Assembly: GCF_001761485.1 (NCBI RefSeq)
Contig: NC_090774.1
Span: 2,046,001-2,110,000, forward strand
DNA: 64,000 bases
Reading direction: 5' to 3'
DNA from: Yarrowia lipolytica
Taxonomy: Eukaryota > Ascomycota > Dipodascomycetes > Dipodascales
A program made the translations under genes and the position numbers. The notes beneath the pieces were generated by a model, which saw nothing but the letters and a program-made list of their open reading frames with translations, searched no databases and was not told the DNA's origin. Shown one piece after another: positions 9,187 to 19,079 of this stretch (the stretch's first letter is position 1; each line of letters starts with the position of its first letter).

Positions 9187-10926
9187 TTAAAACCGGAAGC
9201 CGTGCTGAAAGTGCTGGCCTCCTCCTCCACCTCCACGACCTTGCCCCTGTCGAGCCTGCTGCTTCATCTGTTCCTGGAACATGGCAGCGAAATCAAAACC
9301 TCCTCCACCTTGTTGGAACTGGAAGCCTCCACCCCCGCCTCCAAAGGGGTTCTGGGGCTGATGCTGGCCCTGACCATCAAACTCGCCTCCGTTATCAAAC
9401 GCAGCCTTCTTTTGAGGGTCAGACAGAATCTCGTATGCTTCGTTAATTTCAGCCATCTTTCGCTCCACAGCAGTATCGTCCAGATCGCCCTTGTACTTGT
9501 CAGGATGGTACAGCTTGGATTGTGTTCGGTATCCCTTCTTGATGTCCTTTTCGGTAGCGTCTCGTGCAATACCCAGAATCTTGTAGTAGTCCTTGGACTT
9601 TGACTGCTTGAGAAGCACAGCCACCTCCTGCTGCCGGTTTCGAAGCAGCTGCACCTTGTGGCTGTCACCTAGGGACTGCCAGTACTGAACCTGCTCGGAT
9701 AGGATCGCATCAGCCTGCTCAAACTGCTCCTCGTCAACCAGCTTGTTGGCCTTAAGCATGACTGCAGGAACAAAATGCTCGTCTCGTCGAGAAACAAGAT
9801 CGCAGAAAACAGCCCGCGATGCAGGGGGCTTGTTGGCTTTCTTCTGGGTCTGCTTGGAGTACGCCTCACAAAGCACCTCCTCCATGCTACCCACGAGATT
9901 GGAAACAGAGCCGAGATTATTAATTCGATCAATAGGAGCAATGGTTAGAGCATCCATGAATACCCTGGTGTCTCGCACAATGTCGTCAAACAGACCCTCT
10001 TCAACCCACTCCTTAAACAGTCGCTCATAGAGAGGATCAGCAGGCTTTCTGTCTCTTTTACTGTCCAAAAGAGCCAGGCCGGGCTTCAGCACCTTGTCTC
10101 GCTTTCGAATTTCCTTGGCCAGCCGTCCACACGTTTTGTTTTCGGGATCCTGACGCAGACACTTTTGTCGAATCTGCTGTAGCGCCTTGTCGGGCTCGTA
10201 CAGCATGTAAAAGTAGATCTGGGCCATCTCCTGGGCCAGCTGCACGTCTGCAGGGTTTGCCACTTGCAAGTAAGACAGGTCGACCAGTGCGGACTGGGCC
10301 TGGCCCAGAGCCAAGTGACAGTTGGCCTTGTATTTGTGTAATGTGATTGACTTTTTAGCCACCTTGAGGGCCTCGGTTGCGTGAAGAATACACGACTCGG
10401 CGTGCATCTTGTCAATGGGCTGCTCCTTGTCCTGGGACTCCAGGATCGACTGGTAGGCCTTGGCTGCGGCTTCGGTGTTCACCAAGCCACTGTTGGCACC
10501 CTCCATGATCCGTTTTCGGTCTCTCTCGTCCATGCCCTTGAGATCTGTAAGGGGCTCGAGGCGCTGGATCGACTTGAGAAACTCGCCCTGTCGCAACAAC
10601 GCCTCTGCAATCTTGATGGAGGCCTTGTGCATCTTGGGGTTGAGGGCCAGGGCTGCTTCAAAGTCGTCCAGAGCCAGCTGTTGCTTGTCTTTGAGCAGCA
10701 GCACCGTTCCTCGTCGGTACATGACTCGCGAGAGCTCCACGGGGTCCTCCACGGCGTCGTCGCCCTGCGACTTTTGTCGTTCTAGCGCCTTGTCGTAAGA
10801 ATCCAGCGCCTGGTCAAAGGCTCGTTCGGACAGATACTTGTCTGCCTGGGCAATGAGGTCGCCCATGAGCGGCTCCTGCGCCATCGCCAGCGGTAGTAGC
10901 GCTACCAGCGGATAGATCAGTTTCAT
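9187..10926 (-). CDS. ER J-domain protein with TPRs, DNAJC3/p58IPK type
   Basis: The protein has 579 aa. Residues 1-16 (MKLIYPLVALLPLAMA) form a clear signal peptide. TPR-like helical repeats fill residues about 20-420 (AQADKYLSERAFDQALDSYDKALE is the first). A J domain starts at KDYYKILGIARDATEKDI with the HPD triad near 474-476. A Gly/Gln/Phe-rich tail ends in HGFRF. The family consists of ER-lumen co-chaperones that hand substrates to the BiP/Kar2 Hsp70. There is no HDEL-type retention signal, as in animal p58IPK. The ATG at 10926 is chosen because it starts the signal peptide; the frame upstream opens only with TTG. S. cerevisiae has no obvious equivalent of this architecture. Confidence 0.9.
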   Translation of the reverse strand: MKLIYPLVALLPLAMAQEPLMGDLIAQADKYLSERAFDQALDSYDKALERQKSQGDDAVEDPVELSRVMYRRGTVLLLKDKQQLALDDFEAALALNPKMHKASIKIAEALLRQGEFLKSIQRLEPLTDLKGMDERDRKRIMEGANSGLVNTEAAAKAYQSILESQDKEQPIDKMHAESCILHATEALKVAKKSITLHKYKANCHLALGQAQSALVDLSYLQVANPADVQLAQEMAQIYFYMLYEPDKALQQIRQKCLRQDPENKTCGRLAKEIRKRDKVLKPGLALLDSKRDRKPADPLYERLFKEWVEEGLFDDIVRDTRVFMDALTIAPIDRINNLGSVSNLVGSMEEVLCEAYSKQTQKKANKPPASRAVFCDLVSRRDEHFVPAVMLKANKLVDEEQFEQADAILSEQVQYWQSLGDSHKVQLLRNRQQEVAVLLKQSKSKDYYKILGIARDATEKDIKKGYRTQSKLYHPDKYKGDLDDTAVERKMAEINEAYEILSDPQKKAAFDNGGEFDGQGQHQPQNPFGGGGGGFQFQQGGGGFDFAAMFQEQMKQQARQGQGRGGGGGGQHFQHGFRF

Positions 10927-11629
10927 TGTGGCGAGAGATAGTTGTGTGTACTTGTACAAGTCACAAGCTGTGTTGCAGGTTGCACTTGAATAAAGCGTGA
11001 CGTGGAAATCTGAACTTTAAGCGCCGAAACGGTTAAAGCTGAGGTGTGTAGTGTGACGTGGCGGCGAGCAGTTTGGAGGCAATAAAACACCGACAACCGC
11101 CATGTTTCCGGGGTAGGGATCACGTGACAGCAAACACCGTGCCCACATCTGTCTATCGCCACACAGAAACCTGCTCTTGCGCCGCCCCACGCTGCCTTCA
11201 TATCGCCACCGATCAGATTCGAATTTTAACCTAAAGAAACCGTTTCATATTGGGGAGTGAAAATGGCGTATTTATGAAGGGACGGGACAAGGTGCGTTTA
11301 AAGCCATTAAGTTTGGGATTTTAGTTAGCATTTTAGTTGGGACTTGATGAAGATTATATATATAACACAGCAGCAGGAATGTCGTCAAGGAACCAACTAC
11401 ACGGGAACGGAATCTTCGCTATTATCTCAAATACCGGACAAAAAGCATCTAAAGACACAAACACCCACATTGCCTTCTCCACGTCTACTTGTAGTGGCCC
11501 ACTAAAACTACCCTATTGGGAACCGTTGTGCTGGTTGGTACTGCTCGAGGGCAGGTACTGACGCTAACACAGCGTAAAGTTTGCGATACCGAAAAAACAT
11601 AAAGATAAAACTATCTTGAAATTTTGGAT

Positions 11630-11705
11630 GAAAATAAAAATATAAAATATAAAATATAAAAATATAAAATATAAAATATAAAATAAAAATATAAAAAATA
11701 AAAAA
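11630..11705. repeat. (ATAAAAT)n low-complexity repeat
   Basis: Short units of the form ATAAAAT / ATATAAAA repeat over about 75 bp with small indels. Confidence 0.85.
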
Positions 11706-11951
11706 TCCTCACGATCTGAACCGCCGCCGTTACCCAATTAATGACAGGCCAAATATTCGAACGGGCTCAATCAGACTCAGACCGACCCAAACAAACACAA
11801 TACAAGCTTCGAAGAAGCCAGAAGCGCCACTTTTTCCCACTTTTCCCCCACTTCGACATCCCTGTAGGACCCTGCTCTATCTAATGCACGGCTGACCAGC
11901 CTTGCTTTTAGCACCACGATACTATAATACAGGTACATCCAACTAACATGT

Positions 11952-11993
11952 ACAAGTACGGCACAAGTACGGCACAAGTACGGCACAAGTACC
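11952..11993. repeat. 11-bp tandem repeat, 3.8 copies
   Basis: The unit ACAAGTACGGC repeats three times exactly and a fourth copy breaks off at ACAAGTACC. The unit contains the ACAAGTAC word that recurs across the intergenic DNA of this window. Confidence 0.9.
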
Positions 11994-12135
11994 AGTGGTT
12001 GTACTTGCACTCCAGCAAATATAATTCAATTTTATTAGCATAAATAGTGCTTGATTTCTTTGAGAAGGGAGCCTTCTTATACCATCCCCCCTTTTCTCCA
12101 CCTATATACGTGATCACTCCAGATTCCGCCGTGGC

Positions 12136-13653
12136 CTATCTCTGACCCCGATCAATGGAAATGGACCGTCGGAACTGCTCGTAGGAAGATCGCGATCGCA
12201 CGGACGAGGAGGAAGACCGTCGTCGGTTTCGACGGGCAAAATGGGGGTCCAGGTCCGAGTTGCCAGCATGTCGACCCAGCACATTGAGAATGTCGGTCAG
12301 CGACACCACTCCAATCAGCTTACCGTTGTGAGCAGCGTGGTGAGAGGGACCGTGGGTCTTGGAGGCCGGCTGACCAGAGGGGGTCGACGGCTGTGGAGAG
12401 GGCACATCGGGCTGCACGACCCACAGTCTGTGGGCGTTGGTGGCGACCATTTTGGCGATGGTTCGGCCGTATGACGTCTGCGGGGTCACGTGGAACACGG
12501 GGAAGGAGTCCTTGCCGTCCTCCAGGCCCCGGGCATTGAGAATGACTGACAGGAAGTGCGCGCAGGTGGCTTTGAGCAGATGTGACTGCGAGCTCTTGGA
12601 CACAAGCCGCACGTCCACCACACTGATGTTACCCAACAGGTTGTTGGAGGCGTCGACGACGGCGAGAGAAGACACATTCTGGGCGTTCATCTTTCGCAGC
12701 GCCGCAATAACGTACTCATCGCCTCCAATGGTGAGCACATTGGGGTTGGGCTGGGCAAGACCCAGGTCTGTGAGGGGCGTCTGGAAGAGGGGCTCCAGCG
12801 TCTTGAACAACCGGCCGTTCTCCCAGATGTATCGCACGGTTCGTCGCTGGGACAGAATGCCAATGACAGCGTCGGAGGCGGGGCCCTCAGTGACGGCAAA
12901 TCTGTGGACGCCAGAGCCGAGAATCTCTACGGCAGTGGCCAGAGTGGAGTCTCTAGGCACACAGATGAAGGGATCCTTGGCTCCCAGGCCAGCCACAAAG
13001 TTGACCGGCACGGGCTGGCCCGATCGCGCCTTCTTGACGTTTTCCAGTGCCTCGGGAGTGGTGTCTGCGGCGTCCACGTAGCCCATGACCAGCAGCAGGT
13101 AGGCGTTGAGGTCTGCGTAGTCGAAAGAGTGGGAGACGGACTTGTGTTCAGGGGCGGTTCGCACGGGCAACGAGGTGAAGTGGTTTTCGACGAGTTTATC
13201 GAACGCCTTTTCCACGGGCGTATCTCCCTCCACAAACACCAGCTTGTCGGGCTGCACCATGAGATCCAATCGGTCGTCTTCCCATCGGCGGTAGTGCTTT
13301 GCGTTGGAGTCGTCGTAAGCCGGGAACACAGGCGACATGGCGGCCTGGTTGTTGGAGGCTGCCGACGACGATCGGGACCGGGAGGGCGTCACTGCCGGTG
13401 GTGCCGTCACCAGCTCTGCAATGGACGACTCGCCCACGGTGGGGGAGGCTGGAATGGCAAAGTCGCGGTTGTTGGGGCGTTCCATCTGAGAAGCGTGACT
13501 GCCTTTTCGTGCGCGGGCAAAGGTGGCTTGAATGGACGAGTTGGACGGCGATAGAGCTGCCTGGGGCGATTGGGGGGAAGCCTGGGAAGGAGCAGGGACC
13601 GCCAAAGACGGGGTGGTGGGGGCCTTTTCCACTGAGGCGTTTTCTTTGTCCAT
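12136..13653 (-). CDS. SDS23: SDS23-family CBS-domain protein
   Basis: The protein has 505 aa. The first 125 residues are disordered, rich in Ser/Pro/Ala, and include MDKENASVEKAP and SRSRSSSAASNN. Four CBS-type modules follow (about 125-460), seen in segments such as RFAVTEGPASDAVIGILSQRRTV and SLAVVDASNNLLGNISVVDV. The tail (RRNRRRSSSSSVRSRSS) is basic and Ser-rich, a likely phosphorylation target. Sds23/Sds24 of S. cerevisiae and Sds23 of S. pombe restrain type-2A/PP6 phosphatases and link nutrient signals to cell-cycle progress and cytokinesis. The ATG at 13653 is the first in frame; upstream only non-ATG codons open the frame. Confidence 0.93.
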   Translation of the reverse strand: MDKENASVEKAPTTPSLAVPAPSQASPQSPQAALSPSNSSIQATFARARKGSHASQMERPNNRDFAIPASPTVGESSIAELVTAPPAVTPSRSRSSSAASNNQAAMSPVFPAYDDSNAKHYRRWEDDRLDLMVQPDKLVFVEGDTPVEKAFDKLVENHFTSLPVRTAPEHKSVSHSFDYADLNAYLLLVMGYVDAADTTPEALENVKKARSGQPVPVNFVAGLGAKDPFICVPRDSTLATAVEILGSGVHRFAVTEGPASDAVIGILSQRRTVRYIWENGRLFKTLEPLFQTPLTDLGLAQPNPNVLTIGGDEYVIAALRKMNAQNVSSLAVVDASNNLLGNISVVDVRLVSKSSQSHLLKATCAHFLSVILNARGLEDGKDSFPVFHVTPQTSYGRTIAKMVATNAHRLWVVQPDVPSPQPSTPSGQPASKTHGPSHHAAHNGKLIGVVSLTDILNVLGRHAGNSDLDPHFARRNRRRSSSSSVRSRSSYEQFRRSISIDRGQR

Positions 13654-15578
13654 TTTTTCGCTTGTCTGGGTGCAGTCTCTTGAGAATGTGTGTCCGAGAC
13701 TCTCTGTTGTTGCACTTGTTGCACCGTGTTGCAGTTGCGTTACTGTAAGAAGTGTATGTGGTGCAATGTGCCGATGTACAGGATGTGAGTGAGTGAGTGC
13801 GGAAAAGCGGATGTTCAAGAGCACTATATACGATAGTTGGGACTTCCAAAGCGGGTCCCCTAACAAGGAGACAAGAGATTGCTGACTATTGCTGGCGGCC
13901 AGCGTCGCCTATTTGTGTCCAATTGAGGCCCTGGGCACCTCCCCAACTGCGAATCTAACCGACTACAGGACCGCTTCAGCTCAATCGCCACCCTTGCTTT
14001 TTTTTCCCCGTGCAGCACCGAGCCCTACCTCAGGTGAAATCTACAGTTGAAAAATGGCGCCATGCCAAGAGAGCGGGTGGAAAAGTGAACAAAAACCGGA
14101 CACCTTCTGCTAAAAAAAGACGGATACTTAAGATCCCGACAGTCCCTAGCGGTTCCAAGAACTTGCCAAGTTACCACTTACCCTACAAAAGCTCCATCAC
14201 CACGTCGCCCGATCCCCAGTCACCAATGGCACTATCGTATGCGCACCTTCGACAACCGTTCAGGGCAGCAAACTGATTAGGTTCCAACCCAACAGTGTTA
14301 TCAAATGTACGACCTCAACGTCATGTGAGCATTGTAAGGAGGAGTGATGGCATAACATGTGATTTGTTGGAGGTGTTGGGTTATTTGCACGGTACACTAC
14401 GAGCATTCCGGTGTATCGTACTCGCTCATGCCTATCTCCGTTGTGTCTCTTCCAACTACTTGTACCTCACCCATTACCCCAAACCCCATTGGATGACAGC
14501 AAGACAATGGACATGTCTGAGAGGAGAGAAAACAGGACGGATTTCGGGATGATGGCCGGATATTAATTGCTCGACGGCAGTGTGGATGCACCGAGCCGGC
14601 ATTAAGCAGGCCATGTCTATGTCTATATTTCCGTGTCTTGGAGCTATTGTTGGTGGTCTATACTGTATTCCTATTTTTTAAACTTTTTTAAATTTTATAT
14701 ATATATTTTGTATTTTAATATTTTGATTTTATATTTCTACACCCTATAACTCTATATCTATATTCTATATTTTATATTTTAATATTTTATTAGCCTTGTC
14801 TAGCAGTTAACAGTACAGAACTTTTAACCAACTGGTTGAGGTTGTCCAGTAGAATGCCGAGATGAAAGTACTTCCTATTGTACCCACACTATCAGCTCCA
14901 ACTGTTTATAAACCACATCAACACATGCTGCATCAATATCATATGTCCTCTCCTCCACGATTCCGAGCCCCGTTGCCCGATCTGAACGTTGTCATCATCA
15001 ACACCTTCTCTACTGTATGCGTATCACTTCGCATTCTCGACACAGCCCCTCAGGTCACAAGACCAGCTTGTAACTTGCTCCCTGAAAATCAACCTTGACT
15101 GAAAACAACTTTGAGTGATTACTGTTTGGCTGCTGAACTTTCCCTTTTGGTCCTGCGAGCAAAAAGCTGGGATTTCGCTCCAAAAACGTGTTTCGACCGC
15201 TTTTCTAAGCGCCTTTTCAGCCCCTTATTACCCCAATATTTGACTAACCTCAAAAACCCGCACTCTACAATGTAGATTGCTCATGCACTTCCTGCAACGT
15301 TTACATTCCAATGCCACCGCAACAACGGTATTTCGGAGATTGCGGAGATAGTCGTATTAGTCGTATAGCTTGAAAGTTTGTCCACCTCACTTGAATCAAT
15401 AGCTCTCGTGCGTGTACCGTGCCGTACAGTCCTATATACAGTCCTCATACTCGTACTACTCGTTCTGTAATGCACTCGATGCTTGTTTATATACTGTACC
15501 GTTATGTTATCTGTTTAGTTTAGTCGTTTAGTGGCTCGGGAGCCGTGATGCTATGCTCGTGAAATAGTGTATCGTAGT
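13654..15578. other. 1.9 kb spacer upstream of SDS23 and downstream of SUR2
   Basis: A TATA-like TATATA on the minus strand (13825-13830) lies about 170 bp ahead of the SDS23 ATG. An AT-rich block (about 14675-14790) resembles the other A/T tracts of this window. The TACTTGTAC word occurs at 14457-14465. Open frames of 60-90 codons have no gene-like composition. Confidence 0.55.
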
Positions 15579-16640
15579 CTACTCAAGTCGAGAAGAAACC
15601 ACCTGCTCGGAAGTAGAAGCTCCAGTCGACTTGCCAGCCACCTCGGTGGCCTTGGCCTTGTTCTCATCCTCGGACGAAGAGCCGCTTCGAGACTCAACCC
15701 ACTCCTTGTACTTTTGGGCCGTGATCTCCTTCTGCTTCTGCACGTAGCCCCGGGTGCCGTGGTACTCCGTGTTGAGAATGCGGTCCCAGAAGGTGAAGAA
15801 GGGCTGCGAAAAGTTGGTCTTGATGCCAAAGCTCTGATGGTGAATGTCGTGGTACACGGCATTGTTGGGGAACAAGATCTGGAACGGGTCCCAGGGAATG
15901 CAGTAGCCGCAGTGGTCATCGACAGTCTTGAGCGTGGAGAAGCAGAAGAACCAGATGGCTTCTCGGGTAGTCAGGCCCGAAACCATGTATGCCAGGCCGG
16001 CTCCACACGAGTCCATCAGCACGCCCTCCAGAGCAGTGTTGTACAGCGCTCCAATGGCGTAGGGCACATAGAGTCTGTGGTGTCTGGAGTGGAACTTTTT
16101 GTATAACCATTTGCTCTGGTGCATGGCCCGATGCAGAAAGTACTGCCACGAGTCGAGAATGAAGAAGGCAAAGGAGATTTTGACAAAGGGCAGCAGATAG
16201 GTGTAGGCGAACGCCGCGAGCCACGCCTTTGCGGGGCTCGTCTGTCCTCCAAACCGAACCTGCCACGTCCAAATGTCGTGAGCTTCATGGCCAGTCGTGT
16301 TGGGCTCCTCAAAGTAGTTGAGTAGCAGGCCCAGAGCCGTCTGGAGCATGTGTTGCTTGATAACGTCTCGAACAACCTCCGCAAACGTGCACTTGTTGCG
16401 CTTGGTCACCTCCTCAGGAGTGTGGATCCGGTACTGTTCGAGCAGCTCGTACTGGTCGATGATGTGGAACATGATGCCCGACGTCCAGTAGCAGATGATG
16501 GGCAGCAGCAGCGCGAGATTCTCGTCCGAGATCCATGACACGAGTGGTGGAATGGAGTGTTTGTAGATAGGAGGCGGTATCGACGACACGTTGGGGGCCG
16601 TCAGCGTTATTGGGCCGAGATTGAAGGTGCCGTTGTACAT
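15579..16640 (-). CDS. SUR2: SUR2, sphinganine C4-hydroxylase
   Basis: The ER membrane di-iron hydroxylase adds the C4 hydroxyl to dihydrosphingosine or dihydroceramide, giving phytosphingosine. The protein has 353 aa from the ATG at 16640 (MYNGTFNLG). Histidine boxes are visible: HRAMH, HSRHH and HDIHH, with further conserved sequence LKTVDDHCGYCIPWDPFQILFPNNAVYHD. Hydrophobic segments surround the boxes (ENLALLLPIICYW; KISFAFFILDSWQYF). The tail is charged and Ser-rich. The frame stays open upstream of 16640 for at least 180 bp but only with TTG, CTG or GTG codons; alignment with yeast Sur2 begins downstream of the chosen ATG, so a longer protein is unlikely. Confidence 0.95.
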   Translation of the reverse strand: MYNGTFNLGPITLTAPNVSSIPPPIYKHSIPPLVSWISDENLALLLPIICYWTSGIMFHIIDQYELLEQYRIHTPEEVTKRNKCTFAEVVRDVIKQHMLQTALGLLLNYFEEPNTTGHEAHDIWTWQVRFGGQTSPAKAWLAAFAYTYLLPFVKISFAFFILDSWQYFLHRAMHQSKWLYKKFHSRHHRLYVPYAIGALYNTALEGVLMDSCGAGLAYMVSGLTTREAIWFFCFSTLKTVDDHCGYCIPWDPFQILFPNNAVYHDIHHQSFGIKTNFSQPFFTFWDRILNTEYHGTRGYVQKQKEITAQKYKEWVESRSGSSSEDENKAKATEVAGKSTGASTSEQVVSSRLE

Positions 16641-17560
16641 GTCGCAAGGGGTGGAGCTGTTTATTTCGCTGGAGCTGGCGGTGTAGCTGGAGTTGTTGGC
16701 GAGCAAGTCGGTACAAATGTAGCGTTTTTTTTCGTAGGTCAGGGGAAGATACGCGCCAAAGTTGGAAACTCTTAATTGTAACGTCTTGCCATTTTTGGTG
16801 ACAAAGACACATAACCTTCTAGACTTATCAGATGGGCAGGTGGAGCGATGGACAGAGGACGGGGTTCAAGTTGGGCTCGGAAACCAGGGTCTAGACCGCC
16901 CATTTCCCACCTGGCAACCTTCAAATTTCCGAAAAATCGCCACCTTGGCCCTCTTTACTGCCCCTCCCCCCGTCATCCGTGCCTGCTTCTACACTCTCGT
17001 ACCACAAGTTTCGCCACAGCGTAGCTAAGACAAGCTCCTACAGAGAAAAACCACCCTAGAAAAACACTAATGGCACCATACTTGTGAAGTCAAAAAACAG
17101 CAGTAGAATGATCATGTCAAGAGACCGAGGAGGAAGCCCTCTGACGGGGACGTATAACAGTATGAATGGTGTCGGTGGGTGGAGTAGTAGGGGTAGTCAC
17201 GTGACATATATCCCTAGGCCCGTGTCGGTTCCTTCCTTGCCCCTGATTTTTTTCCAATTATCTGCTTTTCTTGGATTTATTTCGCTTGCACATTTTCGGT
17301 CGATCGATGTCTCGCTAGACGCGTCCCCCCAAATTTCAGAGTTCAACTTTGTTGAGCCGAGACCGAGCTGAGTCAGAAGAGTTGGTTTCGGGCGTTAGTC
17401 AGCGAAGGGAAGAGCTAGACCGATCATCCCGTGACCGTCACCTCGTGAACGCCAGTTCGAATCCCGCGAAAACCATTTGCAATTTTTCCCTCCCTCCAGA
17501 CCTCCCTCAAACCCTAATGGAGATCACAAATTTCACACTGCAACATCATCTCCATCAACA
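16641..17560. promoter_or_regulatory. Divergent promoter region of SUR2 and MHR1
   Basis: It contains a palindromic TCACGTGA at 17197-17204 and a B-box-like AGTTCGAATCC at 17454-17464, 97 bp ahead of the MHR1 ATG (see findings). No protein gene is seen. Confidence 0.5.
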
Positions 17561-18175
17561 ATGGCACAGTACACAAAAGCCATGGGCACCGTACGAAAGT
17601 ACACGCCCGCCACTCTCAAGCGAGACGGTAAGCCCGCGTTTGTGTACGTCTACCGACACCTCCAGACGGGACAGGTGGCCTACACCCAGGTCCCCGGCGT
17701 GACGGAGCACCATCTCAACCGACAGTTCAAGGACCCCAACTGGGAGAACAAGCGGCCCACCATGCGACAGGATCTGTGGCGGCCCATGGCCGTTGCCGAT
17801 TTCGGCGACCACCAGGCTGCTTGTGATGCCTACGACGGCCTCGTGTACCTGCGATACAAGCGAACCCACGACGGCAAGAAGGACATCAAGGGGTGGAGAA
17901 AGACCAACGCCGCCGGAAACGTGTGGCAGGACGGCCAGTACCGGCCCGTTTACACACAGGAGGCGCTGGCAGACCTGTCGACCGTCACCGAGGCCGTCAA
18001 GGTGCCCGTGACCATCCACTGGGAGGACCTGTGGAGACGAGGAGCCGCTGAGTCCTGGCCTGAGAATGCTGACCATAGCGTTCTCAAGCGATGGGACGCC
18101 ATCTACCCCCAGTCTCTGGAAAAGCGACTTGCCAAGGAAGCCAAGGTGCCTGGTGAGACGACTGCTGAGCAGTAA
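17561..18175 (+). CDS. MHR1: MHR1 / mL67, mitochondrial large-subunit ribosomal and recombination protein
   Basis: The product has 204 aa. It matches yeast Mhr1 through VYVYRHLQTGQVAYTQVPG, PNWENKRPTMRQDLW and above all NVWQDGQYRPVYTQEALADL and IHWEDLWRRG. Mhr1 is a component of the mitochondrial large ribosomal subunit (mL67); in S. cerevisiae it also pairs DNA homologously and supports mtDNA recombination. The N-terminus (MAQYTKAMGTVRKYTP) is basic and lacks acidic residues, which suits mitochondrial import. The ATG at 17561 is preceded by CATCAACA; the frame upstream opens only with TTG. Length is close to the yeast protein (226 aa). Confidence 0.92.
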   Translation: MAQYTKAMGTVRKYTPATLKRDGKPAFVYVYRHLQTGQVAYTQVPGVTEHHLNRQFKDPNWENKRPTMRQDLWRPMAVADFGDHQAACDAYDGLVYLRYKRTHDGKKDIKGWRKTNAAGNVWQDGQYRPVYTQEALADLSTVTEAVKVPVTIHWEDLWRRGAAESWPENADHSVLKRWDAIYPQSLEKRLAKEAKVPGETTAEQ

Positions 18176-18635
18176 TGTACATAGTTAAGGAAGTGAAACA
18201 AAGAGTGCGAAGCACTATGGTTGAACGGGTCCTATCCATGGGTATTCGCTCACAAGACGTTATACTGGCAAAGTAGTAAAGTGTGGATATTGTAGATGGT
18301 CTGGCTTGAGCTGTGGGAGTCGGAGTACGAAACAAGTCGAACTCCGATATATCAATAGTGGCCGGATGAGCAGGAGTCTGTAGGAAGTCATGCAGAGCTG
18401 CTATAGCTCGCCTTCTGATACTAGAGACTGAGTCAGCTTATGCAACTAACAACTCTGGGCTCTACCATTCCACCATTGACAACAAAGTCGCTGAAGACTG
18501 GTACACATTTCACCAATGAGCACAACAAGTCTCTACTATCGATTTCTGTAGTTATCCTCAGTGTCAACTCCACAAATCACACTTTGAACCCCCACTCTTT
18601 TGACAAAGCGTAGGTTCAGAATGGTTGAGAGCACG

Positions 18636-18673
18636 GGTTCAGAAAGGTTCAGAAAGGGTCAGAAAGGGTTCAG
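18636..18673. repeat. 10-bp tandem repeat, 3.8 copies
   Basis: The unit GGTTCAGAAA occurs twice exactly and then as GGGTCAGAAA and GGGTTCAG. Confidence 0.85.
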
Positions 18674-18725
18674 CACCGGTCGAAAAAGCAGGCTAACAAG
18701 GCTGGATACGAGGGCAGTGCTGTTT

Positions 18726-18764
18726 CTATACGGCTATACGGCTATGCGGCTGTACGCTATACGG
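18726..18764. repeat. 8-bp tandem repeat CTATACGG, 5 copies
   Basis: Units are CTATACGG, CTATACGG, CTATGCGG, CTGTACG and CTATACGG. It lies 50 bp from the 10-bp repeat but is unrelated to it. Confidence 0.8.
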
Positions 18765-19079
18765 GTGATAGACATGTCTTCAATCTGTCCAAGCAGCCTT
18801 ACGGTGTTATCAACGCGTAAAACACACTTCTTCAACAAGTGATGGTCCATATACAATTCAATACAATACGAGTATCAGTATACTCGAGACAACAATGATT
18901 TAGTTGGCTACAGTACTTTTAACGACAGTTGTTCGTGTCGTTTGACGTCTGATTCTTTTTATCAATCAAATATTACTCTTAAATACAATAATCCTTTCTA
19001 GTAGTACGGACTCATACAACTAAACCCAAGTAGATCCAGGCCTGTTTAGCTGATAGACTGTCGGGCCACGTCTTCACGT

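Larger units (their letters stand above)
10927..12135. other. Spacer upstream of the J-protein gene and downstream of SDS23
   Basis: It contains a CACGTG at 11121-11126 in the J-protein promoter, an A/T microsatellite at 11630-11705, and an 11-bp tandem repeat at 11952-11993. No protein or RNA gene is supported. Confidence 0.6.
18176..19079. other. Spacer between convergent MHR1 and PBN1
   Basis: Apart from two short tandem repeats (18636-18673 and 18726-18764) nothing recognisable is present. Confidence 0.6.

Noticed and set aside
17384-17475. tRNA gene ahead of MHR1
   Set aside because: The ends (GGTTTCG / CGAAAACC) nearly pair and a B-box is present, but the T stem and anticodon arm do not fold; kept only as a motif.
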